Below, piece by piece: positions 48,424 through 57,171 of a stretch of DNA of 64,000 bases; within the stretch, counting starts at the first letter, position 1; every line of letters starts with the position of its first letter. The position numbers and the translations under genes are program-made. The stretch covers positions 2,666,001-2,730,000 of the forward strand of contig NZ_CP021455.1 of assembly GCF_002158865.1 (NCBI RefSeq). Reading direction: 5' to 3'. The notes beneath the pieces were generated by a model. It made no database searches and was not told where the DNA came from. It saw only the letters and a list, made by a program, of their open reading frames with translations. This stretch comes from Comamonas serinivorans. GTDB taxonomy: Bacteria; Pseudomonadota; Gammaproteobacteria; Burkholderiales; Burkholderiaceae_C.

Positions 48424-49497
48424 ATGTCCGCTTCGCGCCTGCCCATCCTGGCCATCGCCGGTCCCACGGCTTCCGGCAAGACCGCGGCTGCGCTGGCACT
48501 GGCGCAGGCGGCTCCGGTGCCGGTCGAGATCATCAGCGTGGACTCGGCCCTGGTCTACCGCGGCATGGACATCGGCACGGCCAAGCCCACGGCCGACGAG
48601 CGCGCGGTGTGCCCGCATCACCTGATCGACATCCGCGACCCGCTGCAGCCCTACAGCGCGGCCGAGTTCGTGCGCGATGCCGTGCGCCTGGTGGCCGAGA
48701 TCCGCGCCCGCGGCGCCCTGCCGCTGCTGGTCGGCGGCACCATGCTCTACCTCAAGGCCCTGGTCGACGGCATGGACGACATGCCCGCAGCCAACCCCGG
48801 CGTGCGCGCCGCGCTCGACGCCGAGGCCGCGCAGGTTGGCTGGCCCGCCATGCACGCGCAACTGGCGCAGGTCGACCCCGTGACCGCCGCGCGGCTGGCG
48901 CCAGGAGACAGCCAACGCATCCAGCGGGCGCTCGAGGTCTGGCGCGTCACCGGCAAGCCCTTGTCCAGCCTGCACGGCCGCCGCGCTCCGGCGTCTGGTC
49001 TGGCCGAACCGACGGATGCGTCGGCAGCAGGCAGTCCGGCGACCGGCCTGCCCGCAGCGAGCCCATCGGCATCCAACGTGCCGGCGGCGGACGCCGCGAC
49101 CGCCAAGCCGCTCGGCGACGAGCCGGTGCACCTCATCAGCCTGGAGCCGGCGGAGCGCAGCTGGCTGCATGCGCGCATCGCCCAGCGCTTTGACGCCATG
49201 CTGGCCGCCGGCTTTCTGGACGAGGTGCAGGCGCTGCGCGCGCGCGGCGACCTCGACCCCGATCTGCCCAGCATGCGCGCCGTGGGCTACCGCCAGGCCT
49301 GGGAGGCGCTGGACAGCCGCTTTCCCCTGGCCGAGCTGCGCGAGCGCGGCGTGGCCGCCACCCGCCAGCTGGCCAAGCGCCAGATCACCTGGCTGCGCGC
49401 CATGCCCCAGCGCCACGTCGTCGCCGCCGACGCGCCCGACGCGCTGGCCCGCACCCTGGCGGCAGCGCACACCCTGCTGAACCGTGCCGGGGCATGA
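48424..49497 (+). CDS. miaA: tRNA dimethylallyltransferase, with unusual insertion
   Basis: Adds dimethylallyl to A37 of tRNAs reading UNN codons; uses dimethylallyl diphosphate from the isoprenoid path. It has 357 residues. P-loop AGPTASGKT at residues 12-20; ISVDSALVYRGMDIGTAKPT, the DMAPP-binding and active region; HHLIDIRDP; and LVGGTMLYLKALVDG, then AVGYRQAWEALD. At about residues 187-232 there is an Ala/Pro/Ser-rich insertion of some 45 residues, where other MiaA proteins have about 10. The start at 48424 follows the TACAAT box; a longer frame from 48304 overlaps the promoter and repeat and is rejected. Confidence 0.93.
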   Translation: MSASRLPILAIAGPTASGKTAAALALAQAAPVPVEIISVDSALVYRGMDIGTAKPTADERAVCPHHLIDIRDPLQPYSAAEFVRDAVRLVAEIRARGALPLLVGGTMLYLKALVDGMDDMPAANPGVRAALDAEAAQVGWPAMHAQLAQVDPVTAARLAPGDSQRIQRALEVWRVTGKPLSSLHGRRAPASGLAEPTDASAAGSPATGLPAASPSASNVPAADAATAKPLGDEPVHLISLEPAERSWLHARIAQRFDAMLAAGFLDEVQALRARGDLDPDLPSMRAVGYRQAWEALDSRFPLAELRERGVAATRQLAKRQITWLRAMPQRHVVAADAPDALARTLAAAHTLLNRAGA

Positions 49498-49504
49498 TGC
49501 CGGC

Positions 49505-49858
49505 ATGACACGCCCCACTTGGCTCACCGTGCTGCTGCTCGCCGTGCTGGCGCTGGCCGCCACCGCCTGGTGGACACGCTGGCTGGACCCCCATGTGCCA
49601 CCGCTGGCCGGCTGGCGTGAACAGGCCCAGCGCAGCGCCATGGGGGCAGCCCTGTCGCCCGAGCCCGAGGCCAGCTGGGTGACCACGCCCGGCCGCAGCA
49701 AGGCCGACTGCCTGCGCCACAGCCAGGGCGAGCTGAACCCGGCCTTCGTGCTGTGCCGCAGCGGCAAGCGCGAGCTGGTGCGCGTGGCGCGCGACGGCTC
49801 GCGCACCGTGCTGCGGACCGAGCCGCTGCCGGAGCCGCAGGGCCTGTTCCGGCCCTGA
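49505..49858 (+). CDS. Small membrane-anchored protein of unknown function
   Basis: A 117-residue protein with one N-terminal hydrophobic segment (WLTVLLLAVLALAATAWW, residues 5-22) and a short periplasmic part of about 90 residues with one pair of cysteines (ADCLRHS and FVLCRSG). No family was recognised. It begins 7 bases after miaA, which suggests a shared transcript. The start at 49505 (MTRPTW) is followed at once by the membrane segment. Confidence 0.65.
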   Translation: MTRPTWLTVLLLAVLALAATAWWTRWLDPHVPPLAGWREQAQRSAMGAALSPEPEASWVTTPGRSKADCLRHSQGELNPAFVLCRSGKRELVRVARDGSRTVLRTEPLPEPQGLFRP

Positions 49859-49949
49859 AGCCGCGCCAGCGCGGCCTGGCCACCCCCGGCCGGACGCCAG
49901 CGGCGTTCATGGCACCATCGACCTCATTCACTGCTTCACAGGGGGTGCC

Positions 49950-50924
49950 ATGCTGATCAACTGCGTTGCCTACGAAGACGGGGCCAAACTGGCCGACATC
50001 GCCACCGACCAGATCGGCCACTACCTGGCCCGGCCCGGCTGCTTCGTCTGGGTGGCCCTGGCCGACGCCACGCCGGCCGAGCTGGAGGTCATGCAGCAGG
50101 TGTTCGACCTGCACGAGCTGGCCGTGGAAGACGCCCGCAATGGCCACCAGCGCCCCAAGATCGAGGAGTACGGCCAGTCGCTGTTCGCCGTGCTGCACCT
50201 GGTCGAGGCCGACCCCGCGCAGCCCGACGACGTCAACCTCGGCGAGATCGACATCTTCGTCGGCCCCAACTACATCCTCTCGGTGCGCAACCGCAGCCGC
50301 CAGGGCTTTCTGGGCGTGCGCAAACGCTGCGAACACGAGCCCGAGCTGCTCAAGCACGGCTCGGGCTTTGTGCTCTATGCGCTGATGGACGCGGTGGTGG
50401 ACCGCTACTTCCCCGTCATCGAGACGCTGGAGGCCGAGCTGGAAGACGCCGAACACCAGATCTTCACCCAGCGCGCCGCGCGCGACAGCATCAAGCGGCT
50501 GTACCGGCTCAAGCAGCGCGTCATGGTGCTCAAGCACGCCGTGGCGCCGCTGCTCGAGGCCGCGGCCAAGTTGCATGGCGGCCGGGTGCCCCAGATCTGC
50601 AGCGGCTCACAGCATTACTTTCGCGACGTGAACGACCACCTGGTGCGCATCAACGGCCTCATCGAATCCATGCGCGACACCATCGCCACCGCCATGCAGG
50701 TGAACCTGTCCATGGTGGCCATCGAAGACAACGAGGTGAACAAACGCCTGGCGGCCTGGGCGGCCATCTTCGCCATCTGCACCGCCTTCGTCGGCGTGTG
50801 GGGCATGAACTTCGAATTCATGCCCGAGCTGAAATGGCGCTATGGCTATCCGGTTGCCCTGGTGCTGATCGGCGTTGTCTGCGCTTACGTGTACTGGCGG
50901 TTTCGCCGTGCCAAATGGCTTTGA
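49950..50924 (+). CDS. corA: CorA-family magnesium/cobalt transporter
   Basis: An inner-membrane pentameric Mg2+ channel, 324 residues. The N-terminal cytoplasmic domain has WVALADATPAELEVMQQVFD, VEDARNGHQRPKIEEYG and YILSVRNRSRQGF. Two C-terminal membrane helices flank the pore motif GMN at residues 285-287 (VGVWGMNFEFMPEL). The family identity is secure; ion choice (Mg2+, Co2+, Ni2+) is not shown. GGGGG precedes the ATG by about 5 bases. A palindromic element follows directly after the stop. Confidence 0.95.
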   Translation: MLINCVAYEDGAKLADIATDQIGHYLARPGCFVWVALADATPAELEVMQQVFDLHELAVEDARNGHQRPKIEEYGQSLFAVLHLVEADPAQPDDVNLGEIDIFVGPNYILSVRNRSRQGFLGVRKRCEHEPELLKHGSGFVLYALMDAVVDRYFPVIETLEAELEDAEHQIFTQRAARDSIKRLYRLKQRVMVLKHAVAPLLEAAAKLHGGRVPQICSGSQHYFRDVNDHLVRINGLIESMRDTIATAMQVNLSMVAIEDNEVNKRLAAWAAIFAICTAFVGVWGMNFEFMPELKWRYGYPVALVLIGVVCAYVYWRFRRAKWL

Positions 50925-50926
50925 GG

Positions 50927-50978
50927 GCAGTACAGGCCAATCTCCGTTTCATTCACATCGACAACCACCCCATACTGC
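50927..50978 (+). repeat. 52-bp palindromic element between corA and the ABC ATPase gene
   Basis: Begins GCAGTACA, has CTCCGTTTCATTCACATCGA in the centre and ends CCATACTGC. It begins 2 bases after the corA stop and ends 7 bases before the ABC ATPase start codon, so it replaces the usual ribosome-binding region of that gene. Confidence 0.85.
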
Positions 50979-50985
50979 TATTCAC

Positions 50986-51726
50986 ATGACGAACGCCCCC
51001 GCGCCCATGCTGCAGGTGAACGCCCTGGCCAAACGCCACGGCGACACCCCCGTGTTCGAGCAGGTGAGCTTCGAGACGCAACGCGGCGAATTCCTGGCGC
51101 TGATGGGGGAATCGGGCGTGGGCAAGTCCAGCCTGCTCAATTGCCTGGCCGGGCTGGACACCTGGCAAGACGGCACCGTGACCGTGGCGGGGCAGGACCT
51201 GGCGCAGCTGAACGACACCCAGCGCGCCCACTGGCGCCGCCACGCCGTGGGCTTTGTGTTCCAGGCCTTTCATGTGCTGCCGCACCTGGACGTGGCCCAG
51301 AACGTGCGCCTGCCCCTGCTGCTGGTGCACGAGGCCGCAAAGGGCCGCGGCACGCCCGGCTCCGCGCCCGAGCTGAGCGCCCGGGCCATGGACGAGCGCG
51401 TGCAGGCCGCCCTGGACGGCGTGGGCCTGGGCGCCCTGGGCCACCGCCTGCCGCGCGAACTCAGCGGCGGTCAACTGCAGCGCGTGGCCATCGCGCGCGC
51501 CCTGGTCCACCGGCCCCCGCTGGTGCTGGCCGACGAGCCCACCGGCAACCTCGACCCCGACACGGCCGCCACCGTGCTGCAGACGCTGGTGCAGCAGGTG
51601 CGCGCCACCGGCGCCACCCTGGTCATGGTCACCCACGCCGACAGCGCCGCGCAACGGGCCGACCGCGTGCTGCGCCTGACGGCACACGGCGTGGTGGCAC
51701 AGCCGCCCTTTGCGGCGCAGCGTTGA
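50986..51726 (+). CDS. ABC-transporter ATPase, LolD/MacB-like, without permease
   Basis: A 246-residue ATP-binding subunit. Walker A GESGVGKSS at residues 41-49; Q-loop FVFQAFHVLPHLDVAQNV; signature LSGGQLQRVAIARAL; Walker B LVLADEPTGNLD; H-loop VMVTHAD. It is close to the LolD/MacB/FtsE branch, which works with MacB-type permeases in lipoprotein export or toxin and peptide export. No permease is adjacent; only a 15-codon frame (ATG at 51726) that could be the remnant of a permease start follows. A palindromic element occupies the region before the start, and no Shine-Dalgarno is seen. Confidence 0.9.
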   Translation: MTNAPAPMLQVNALAKRHGDTPVFEQVSFETQRGEFLALMGESGVGKSSLLNCLAGLDTWQDGTVTVAGQDLAQLNDTQRAHWRRHAVGFVFQAFHVLPHLDVAQNVRLPLLLVHEAAKGRGTPGSAPELSARAMDERVQAALDGVGLGALGHRLPRELSGGQLQRVAIARALVHRPPLVLADEPTGNLDPDTAATVLQTLVQQVRATGATLVMVTHADSAAQRADRVLRLTAHGVVAQPPFAAQR

Positions 51727-51911
51727 TGCGCCACCTGCGTGCAGGGTTCAGGGAGCCATCTCGCCTGGCCTGACTTGGCTTTGGATGGCGATGGCGGCCG
51801 ACCCGTCAAGCTGCAGCGCAGCGCCATTCCCGCAGCAGCAGGCGCAACGCCTGGCCAGGAGAGGCCGGCGCGCCGTATGGCTCAGGCTTTGGAGGCGTTC
51901 CGGCCAGGGGC

Positions 51912-53111
51912 TCAGCCGTGGCTGGCTACAGCCTGGGATCGGTCGCGGCGGTACAGCAGCCCATCCCAGACGCCGATGGCCAGCATCACCGCACTGGTGA
52001 GCCAGCCCAGCGTCAGCAGGCTCCAGGCCGAGGCCAGGGGCACCAGCGCCGCCAGCACGGCCATGCCCACCAGGTGCGACGGCGGCACGCGCCCGTACAC
52101 CACCTTTTTGTACACGGCGCTGCCGAGCAGGTAGATCATGGGACCGGCCGACAGCACCAGGGCGTAGGCCAGCTTGGGCAGGTCGTGCGGATGCGCGAGC
52201 ACCAGGTCGTTGCCCACGGCCGAGGCGATGATGCCGGCGATCAGGACGGCATGGATGTAGTGGAAGTAGGACCCGATGCGACCCGGATCGTCCGACGCCG
52301 TGATGCGCTGGCTGGCGTCCTTGCTGGAGATGCCGAAGTACAGCCACCACATGGCCAGCGTGCCGAGGAAGGTGGCCAGCATGGCCGACAGCATGGGCGC
52401 ATTCCAGGCCTCGGCCCCGGCCAGCGTGGCGCCCGTGGCCAGCAGGGTTTCGCCCAGCGCGACGATCACGAACAGCTGGCAGCGTTCGGCAAGGTGCCCC
52501 CCTTCGATGGTCCAGTCCTGCGTACGCGAGCGCCCCAGCCCCGGCAAGGCAAAGCCGAACATGGGCGACACGTACTCGCACAGCACCGCCACCACCCACA
52601 GGCCGATGCGCCAGCCGCCGTCCGCCATGGCCCCGGCGACCCAGAACACCGCAGCAATCGACACCCAGCCCAGCATGCGGCGGTAGTTGGCCGACAGCGC
52701 GTGATTCGGCCCCAGCTCGATCAGGATGTAGGCCGTTCGCCCCACCTGAATCGCCACATAGGCCAGCACGAACACCCAGGCGCGCTCGCCGAACGCCTCG
52801 GGGATGGCGGCGGCCATCACCAGCGCCGCCAGCATCAGCCCGAACAGCAGGGTGCGGATGCGCGGCGTTTCGGGGTCGAACCAGTTCGTCACCCAGCAGG
52901 TGTACTGCCAGCCCAGCCACACGGCGAACCACAGCACCAGGGTCTGCAGCACCCCGAGCGGCGACAGGCCATGCAGCAGCTGATGGCTGAGCTGCGTGAC
53001 CGCAAAGACGTAGATGAGGTCGAAGAACAGTTCTTCGAAGGTGACCCGCGCATGGTGGCCATCGCGGTGGCGCAACAAGGGGTGCTGGGTGGCTGAACTC
53101 GACGCGGTCAT
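51912..53111 (-). CDS. Low-temperature-requirement A (LtrA) family membrane protein
   Basis: A polytopic inner-membrane protein of 399 residues with about ten to twelve hydrophobic segments. The family mark FEELFFDLIYVFAVTQLSHQ lies near the start, followed by LWLGWQYTCWVTNWFDPETP-like WLGWQYTCWVTNWFDPETPR, ERCQLFVIVALGETLLATGA and WWLYFGISSKDASQRI. The function of LtrA proteins is not established; in Listeria the founding member affects growth at low temperature. Start at 53111; the stop is close to a 185-base gap after the ABC ATPase gene. Confidence 0.9.
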   Translation of the reverse strand: MTASSSATQHPLLRHRDGHHARVTFEELFFDLIYVFAVTQLSHQLLHGLSPLGVLQTLVLWFAVWLGWQYTCWVTNWFDPETPRIRTLLFGLMLAALVMAAAIPEAFGERAWVFVLAYVAIQVGRTAYILIELGPNHALSANYRRMLGWVSIAAVFWVAGAMADGGWRIGLWVVAVLCEYVSPMFGFALPGLGRSRTQDWTIEGGHLAERCQLFVIVALGETLLATGATLAGAEAWNAPMLSAMLATFLGTLAMWWLYFGISSKDASQRITASDDPGRIGSYFHYIHAVLIAGIIASAVGNDLVLAHPHDLPKLAYALVLSAGPMIYLLGSAVYKKVVYGRVPPSHLVGMAVLAALVPLASAWSLLTLGWLTSAVMLAIGVWDGLLYRRDRSQAVASHG

Positions 53112-53378
53112 GGCATGTCCTCCCTGCCGAAGCGGCCAGGCCAGGGCCGCGACAGTGGGCCTGATCGAGGCGACTTCAGCTCAACGCGGTGACCCCGTCC
53201 ACAAGGCCCCGCGCGCGCTGCAACGGCGCGCTGAAATCATACGCCCGGGCCCCTGCGCCTGGGTGCCCCGCCACGCCTGGATGCGCCGGGCTGAGGCCGG
53301 CACACCACAGTGCCCGCGGCGCACCGCCTGTGCACGCGCGGGCACGGACCGCCGCCCGACTGGGGCAGCGGCCGCGCC

Positions 53379-53759
53379 TCACTTCATCTGCGTGGGCACC
53401 TTGTGGCGCAGCTCGGTCTGGCGGTTGTGCTCGTCCACGAACACCAGCTGCGGCTGGTGTGCGGCCACCTGGTCGTCGTGCACCTGGGCAAAGGCCGCGA
53501 TGATGAGCAGGTCGCCCACGGCGGCGCGGCGCGCGGCCGAGCCGTTGACGGAAATCATGCCGCTGCCGCGCTCGCCCTTGATGGCGTAGGTGACGAAGCG
53601 CTCGCCGTTGTCGATGTTCCAGATGTGGACCTGCTCGTTCTCGGCGATGTTGGCCGCGTCCAGCAGGTCTTCGTCGATGGCGCAGGACCCCTCGTAGTGC
53701 AGCTCGCACATCGTCGTTTTGACGCGGTGGATCTTGGACTTGAGCATGGTGCGGAACAT
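53379..53759 (-). CDS. panD: Aspartate 1-decarboxylase
   Basis: Makes beta-alanine from aspartate for pantothenate and CoA. A 126-residue pro-enzyme that cleaves itself between G24 and S25 in HYEGSCAID to form the pyruvoyl cofactor on Ser25. Other conserved parts: MFRTMLKSKIHRVKTT, YAIKGERGSGMISVNGSAAR and GDLLIIAAFAQ. The length is usual. AGGAGATTTCCC precedes the ATG, a good ribosome binding site. No panB/panC gene is near. Confidence 0.97.
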   Translation of the reverse strand: MFRTMLKSKIHRVKTTMCELHYEGSCAIDEDLLDAANIAENEQVHIWNIDNGERFVTYAIKGERGSGMISVNGSAARRAAVGDLLIIAAFAQVHDDQVAAHQPQLVFVDEHNRQTELRHKVPTQMK

Positions 53760-54004
53760 GGGAAATCTCCTGTGATGTGGGTGTGGTGCGTCCCGTCGGG
53801 ACGGCGTTCAAGGGTGAATCGGATCGGCGGCAACCGGATCAGGGCGAGTCGGCCCGGCAACCCCGCTCCGGGCGGCGTGTCCGGACACGGGCGGACGCCC
53901 TGCCGCGAGCCGTTTCGCGGGCGCGTGGTGGGTCACCCCGCGTGCGACGACAAGACATGCTGGGGCGAGATTGGAAGTCAACTTGGCCGCGCCGGCAAGC
54001 ACAT
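53760..54004. other. Upstream region of panD
   Basis: Should hold the panD promoter; the stretch between panD and the palindromic element is GC-rich with no recognised gene. Alternative frames are short and arginine-rich. Confidence 0.35.
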
Positions 54005-54056
54005 GCGGTATGCCCCGTCCGCCGTTCACATGTCAACGGCTGGCCAGGTGTACCCC
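54005..54056 (+). repeat. 52-bp palindromic element between panD and the cytochrome c gene
   Basis: Begins GCGGTATG, has GCCGTTCACATGTCAACGGC in the centre, a perfect GCCGTT/AACGGC stem, and ends GTGTACCCC. It lies 18 bases past the cytochrome c stop on the minus strand. Confidence 0.85.
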
Positions 54057-54073
54057 AACCGCATATCCTGGCC

Positions 54074-54532
54074 TCAGGACTTGCCGGCCTCCGCGTGGCT
54101 GAGCACCCAGCGCGCGATGAGCGTGGCGTCGGCGTCGCTGATCTGCGGGTGGCGCGGCATGATGACCGTACCCCAGGTGCCCACGCTGCCGCTGCGGATC
54201 TTGCCGGCCAGCAGGCTGACGGCATCGGCCTGCCCCGCATAGCGCTCGGCAATCGCCACGTAGCCCGGCCCCACGGCCTTGCGATCGACCATGTGGCAGC
54301 GCGCGCAGTCGCTGGCCTGGGCCAGGGCCAGGCCACGCTGCAGTTCCGGGTCGGCCGACACGCGCTGCGCCTGGGCCTCCTCGGCCGGGCTGTTCTGCAG
54401 GATGCGCCAGCCCACGTTGACCACGCCCAGCGTGATCAAGACCATCATGACCACGATGAGCACGCCCACCCATCTGGGGCGCGGTGCGTCGTGGTCGTCG
54501 TCGGGTGGCAAGGTACTCACGGTCGTGTCCAT
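54074..54532 (-). CDS. Membrane-anchored class I cytochrome c
   Basis: A periplasmic electron carrier of 152 residues. It has one N-terminal anchor helix (VGVLIVVMMVLITLGVVNVG, about residues 22-41) and the haem-binding CARCH at 76-80. A distal methionine is likely in GTVIMPRHPQISD, in the pattern of cytochrome c551/c552-type proteins (AERYAGQADAVSLLAGKI). The start at 54532 (MDTTVSTL) was chosen; a longer frame starts at 54598, but it would begin in a palindromic element and adds Cys-rich residues without a role. It lies 107 bases past purH on the same strand. Confidence 0.88.
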   Translation of the reverse strand: MDTTVSTLPPDDDHDAPRPRWVGVLIVVMMVLITLGVVNVGWRILQNSPAEEAQAQRVSADPELQRGLALAQASDCARCHMVDRKAVGPGYVAIAERYAGQADAVSLLAGKIRSGSVGTWGTVIMPRHPQISDADATLIARWVLSHAEAGKS

Positions 54533-54544
54533 CCAGGGTGGTCG

Positions 54545-54596
54545 GCAGCATGGCGATGTTTGCGTCAGCAAATCATCGCCCGCTGCGGCATACCCC
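54545..54596 (-). repeat. Decayed palindromic element before the cytochrome c gene
   Basis: Exactly 52 bases, from GCAGCATGG to GGCATACCCC. The central stem is partly lost (GCGATG...CATCGC can still pair). It lies between purH and the cytochrome c start, about 13 bases upstream of the chosen start. Confidence 0.6.
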
Positions 54597-54639
54597 AATG
54601 CAACACGGCATCGGGGCGGCGTGACGGCTGAGTAACGGA

Positions 54640-56246
54640 TCAGTGGCGGAAATGACGCACGCCGGTGAAGACCATGGCCACGCCGCGCTCGTTGGCGGCG
54701 TCGATGACCTCCTGGTCGCGCATGGAGCCACCGGGCTGGGCGACGCAGGTCGCGCCCGCGTCCACCACCACGTCCAGGCCGTCGCGGAACGGGAAGAAGG
54801 CATCGCTCGCGACCACGGTGTTCTGCAGGCTGAGCTTGGCCGCTTCGGCCTTGATGCTGGCGATGCGCGCCGAATCGAGGCGGCTCATCTGGCCTGCGCC
54901 CACGCCCATGGTCATGCCGTTCTTGCAGAACACGATGGCGTTGGACTTGACGAACTTGGCCACCTTCCAGGCAAACAGCAGGTCATTCAGCTCTTCGGGG
55001 TGGGCTGCTTGACGGTGACGACCTTCAGCTCGGCCAGCTGCAGCTCGTGGTTGTCGGCCGACTGCACCAGCAAGCCCGAGCCCACGCGCTTGGTTTCGAG
55101 CGCGTTGCGCACGGCGCCATAGCCGGCCGGCAGCGCAATCTTCATCAGGCGCACGTTGACCTTGGACTTGAAGATCTCGAGCGCCTCGGCCGAGAAGTCA
55201 GGCGCCATCAGCACCTCGGTGAACTGCTTGGCCACGGCTTCGGCCGCGGCTTTGTCCACCGGACGGTTGAAAGCGATGATGCCGCCGAAGGCGCTGGTCG
55301 GGTCGGTCTGGAAGGCCTTGCTGTAGGCCTCGTGCGCGTTCTGGCCCACGGCCACGCCGCAGGGGTTGGCGTGCTTGACGATGACGCAGGCCGGGCCCTC
55401 GAAGCTCTTGACGCATTCCCAGGCGGCGTCGGCGTCGGCGATGTTGTTGTAGCTCAGCTCCTTGCCCTGCAGCTGCACGCCCGTGGCCAGCGAACCATCG
55501 GCCACGTGGACATCGCGGTACCAGGCCGCCTGCTGGTGGCTGTTCTCGCCATAGCGCAGGTCCTGCACCTTGACGTACTGCTCGTTGAACTGGCCCGGGA
55601 ACTGGGCGCGCTCGGGCACGTAGGTCTCGGCCAGCTTGGCGGCGTCGAGCTGCACGGACGACAGGTAGTTGCTGATGGCCCCGTCGTACTGGCTGATGCG
55701 GTTGAACGCAGCGACCGACAGCGAAAAGCGCAGCGCGTCGCTGAGCTTGCAGCCCTGGGCTTGCGTGGCCTTCAGCTCGGCCAGCACGGCGTCGTACTGG
55801 TCGGCGGCGGTCAGCACGCCCACGTCGGCCCAGTTCTTGGCGGCCGAGCGCACCATGGCCGGGCCGCCGATGTCGATGTTCTCGATCGCATCGGCCAGCG
55901 TGCAGCCGGGCTTGGCCACGGTGGCTTCGAACGGGTACAGGTTGACGACCAGCAGGTCGATGGTGCCGATGCCGTGCTCCTGCAACGCAGCCTGGTGCGC
56001 AGGCAGGTCACGGCGGGCCAGCAAGCCGCCGTGCACCTTGGGGTGCAGGGTCTTGACGCGGCCATCGAGCATTTCGGGGAACTGGGTCACCTCGGCCACT
56101 TCGGTGACGGGCAGCCCCTGATCGGCCAGCAGCTTGGCCGTGCCGCCGGTCGACAGCAGTTGGATGCCCAGGCCGTGCAAGGCTTGGGCGAACTCGACGA
56201 TGCCGGTTTTGTCGGAAACGGAAATCAGGGCGGTTTTGACGGTCAT
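54640..56246 (-). pseudogene. purH: Bifunctional AICAR transformylase / IMP cyclohydrolase, one-base frameshift
   Basis: Last two steps of IMP synthesis. The N-terminal cyclohydrolase part has ISVSDKTGIVEFAQALHGLG and NIDIGGPAMVRSAAKNWADV; the transformylase part has CVIVKHANPCGVAVGQNAHE. After VVTVKQPTP the frame stops at KS. In the next frame the natural sequence goes on as EELNDLLFAWKV, then KFVKSNAIVFCKNGMTMGVG and GQMSRLDSARIASIKAE to the true end. One C is missing from the C-run at 54997-55000. Rejoined, the protein has about 535 residues, as usual. The product is essential for purine synthesis unless purines are supplied, so a sequencing error is likely; slippage at the C-run is another option. 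The start at 56246 is set by family. Confidence 0.85.
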
Positions 56247-56472
56247 GGCGGTGGTGGCCCGGCGGCGGCGTGGCGCGGTCAGGCTCGGGCTCACTGTGAA
56301 GGTTGGCGGGAAGGCGGCCCCGGTCGCCCCGGAAACGGGTCAAGGCGCGGGCGCTGGGGGGAAACCCGAGATTTTAAAGCGTGCCGGTCCCCACGCCAGA
56401 CCACGGTGTCCGCTGCGCCGCATCCCGCAAATGCGGGATGGCAGCACCCAGCCCCTGCGCCACAATCGCGCG

Positions 56473-57171
56473 ATGCCCTGCCCGCCCCGCGTCCTCCTGG
56501 TCGAAGACGACCCGCCCATGCTCGCGCGCCTGAGCGATGTGCTGGCCACCGCAGACATCACCGCCGATCAGTTGCAGCATGCGGGCTCGCTGGCCGAGTG
56601 CCGGAACCTGGCGACCGCCCCCGATGGCACGCTGCACCCCAGGGCCATGGCGCTGGTGGACCTGGGCCTGCCCGACGGCAGCGGCATCGACCTCATCAGC
56701 TGGCTGCGCGAGCGCGGCGCCGCGTGGCCCATCCTGGTCATCTCGGCCTGGAGCACCGAGGAGATGATCCTGGGCGCGCTGCGCGCCGGGGCCAACGGCT
56801 ACGTGCTGAAAGAGCGCGACGACCTCGAGATCGCCTTCTCCATCCGCAACGTGCTGCAAGGCGGCGCGCCCATCGACCCCTTCATCGCGCGGCGCATCCT
56901 CGATCTGGCGAACCCGCTGGCCAATCCTCAGGCGAACCCACCCGCGCCTGCGGAGCCGACGGCACCCGCACTGCGCGAGGCGCTGAGCGAACGCGAGCGC
57001 CAGATCCTTCACCATGTCGCCACGGGCATGAGCAACCGCGAGATTGCCGACAGCCTGCACCTCTCCCGATGGACCATCGACACCCACATCCGGCACATCT
57101 ACGACAAGCTGGCCGTCAACTCGCGCACCCAGGCCGTGCATCGCGCCCGCGCGCGTGGCTTGTTGCGTTAG
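56473..57171 (+). CDS. NarL/FixJ-type response regulator (LuxR HTH)
   Basis: A two-component response regulator of 232 residues. Receiver domain: VLLVEDDPPMLARLSDVLAT with the acidic pocket, and D63 as the phosphate acceptor in ALVDLGLPDGSG. A conserved Lys follows in GYVLKERD. A Pro/Ala linker leads to the LuxR helix-turn-helix LSERERQILHHVATGMSNRE and IADSLHLSRWTIDTHIRHIY. It pairs with the sensor kinase gene that overlaps its 3' end. The ATG at 56473 lies close after a CACAAT box, so the message may be nearly leaderless. Confidence 0.93.
   Translation: MPCPPRVLLVEDDPPMLARLSDVLATADITADQLQHAGSLAECRNLATAPDGTLHPRAMALVDLGLPDGSGIDLISWLRERGAAWPILVISAWSTEEMILGALRAGANGYVLKERDDLEIAFSIRNVLQGGAPIDPFIARRILDLANPLANPQANPPAPAEPTAPALREALSERERQILHHVATGMSNREIADSLHLSRWTIDTHIRHIYDKLAVNSRTQAVHRARARGLLR

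Noticed and set aside
55047..57068. Long plus-strand open frame over purH leading into the sensor kinase
   Set aside because: The part before 57069 is antisense to conserved purH and has no motif; only the part from the kinase signal peptide on is real.
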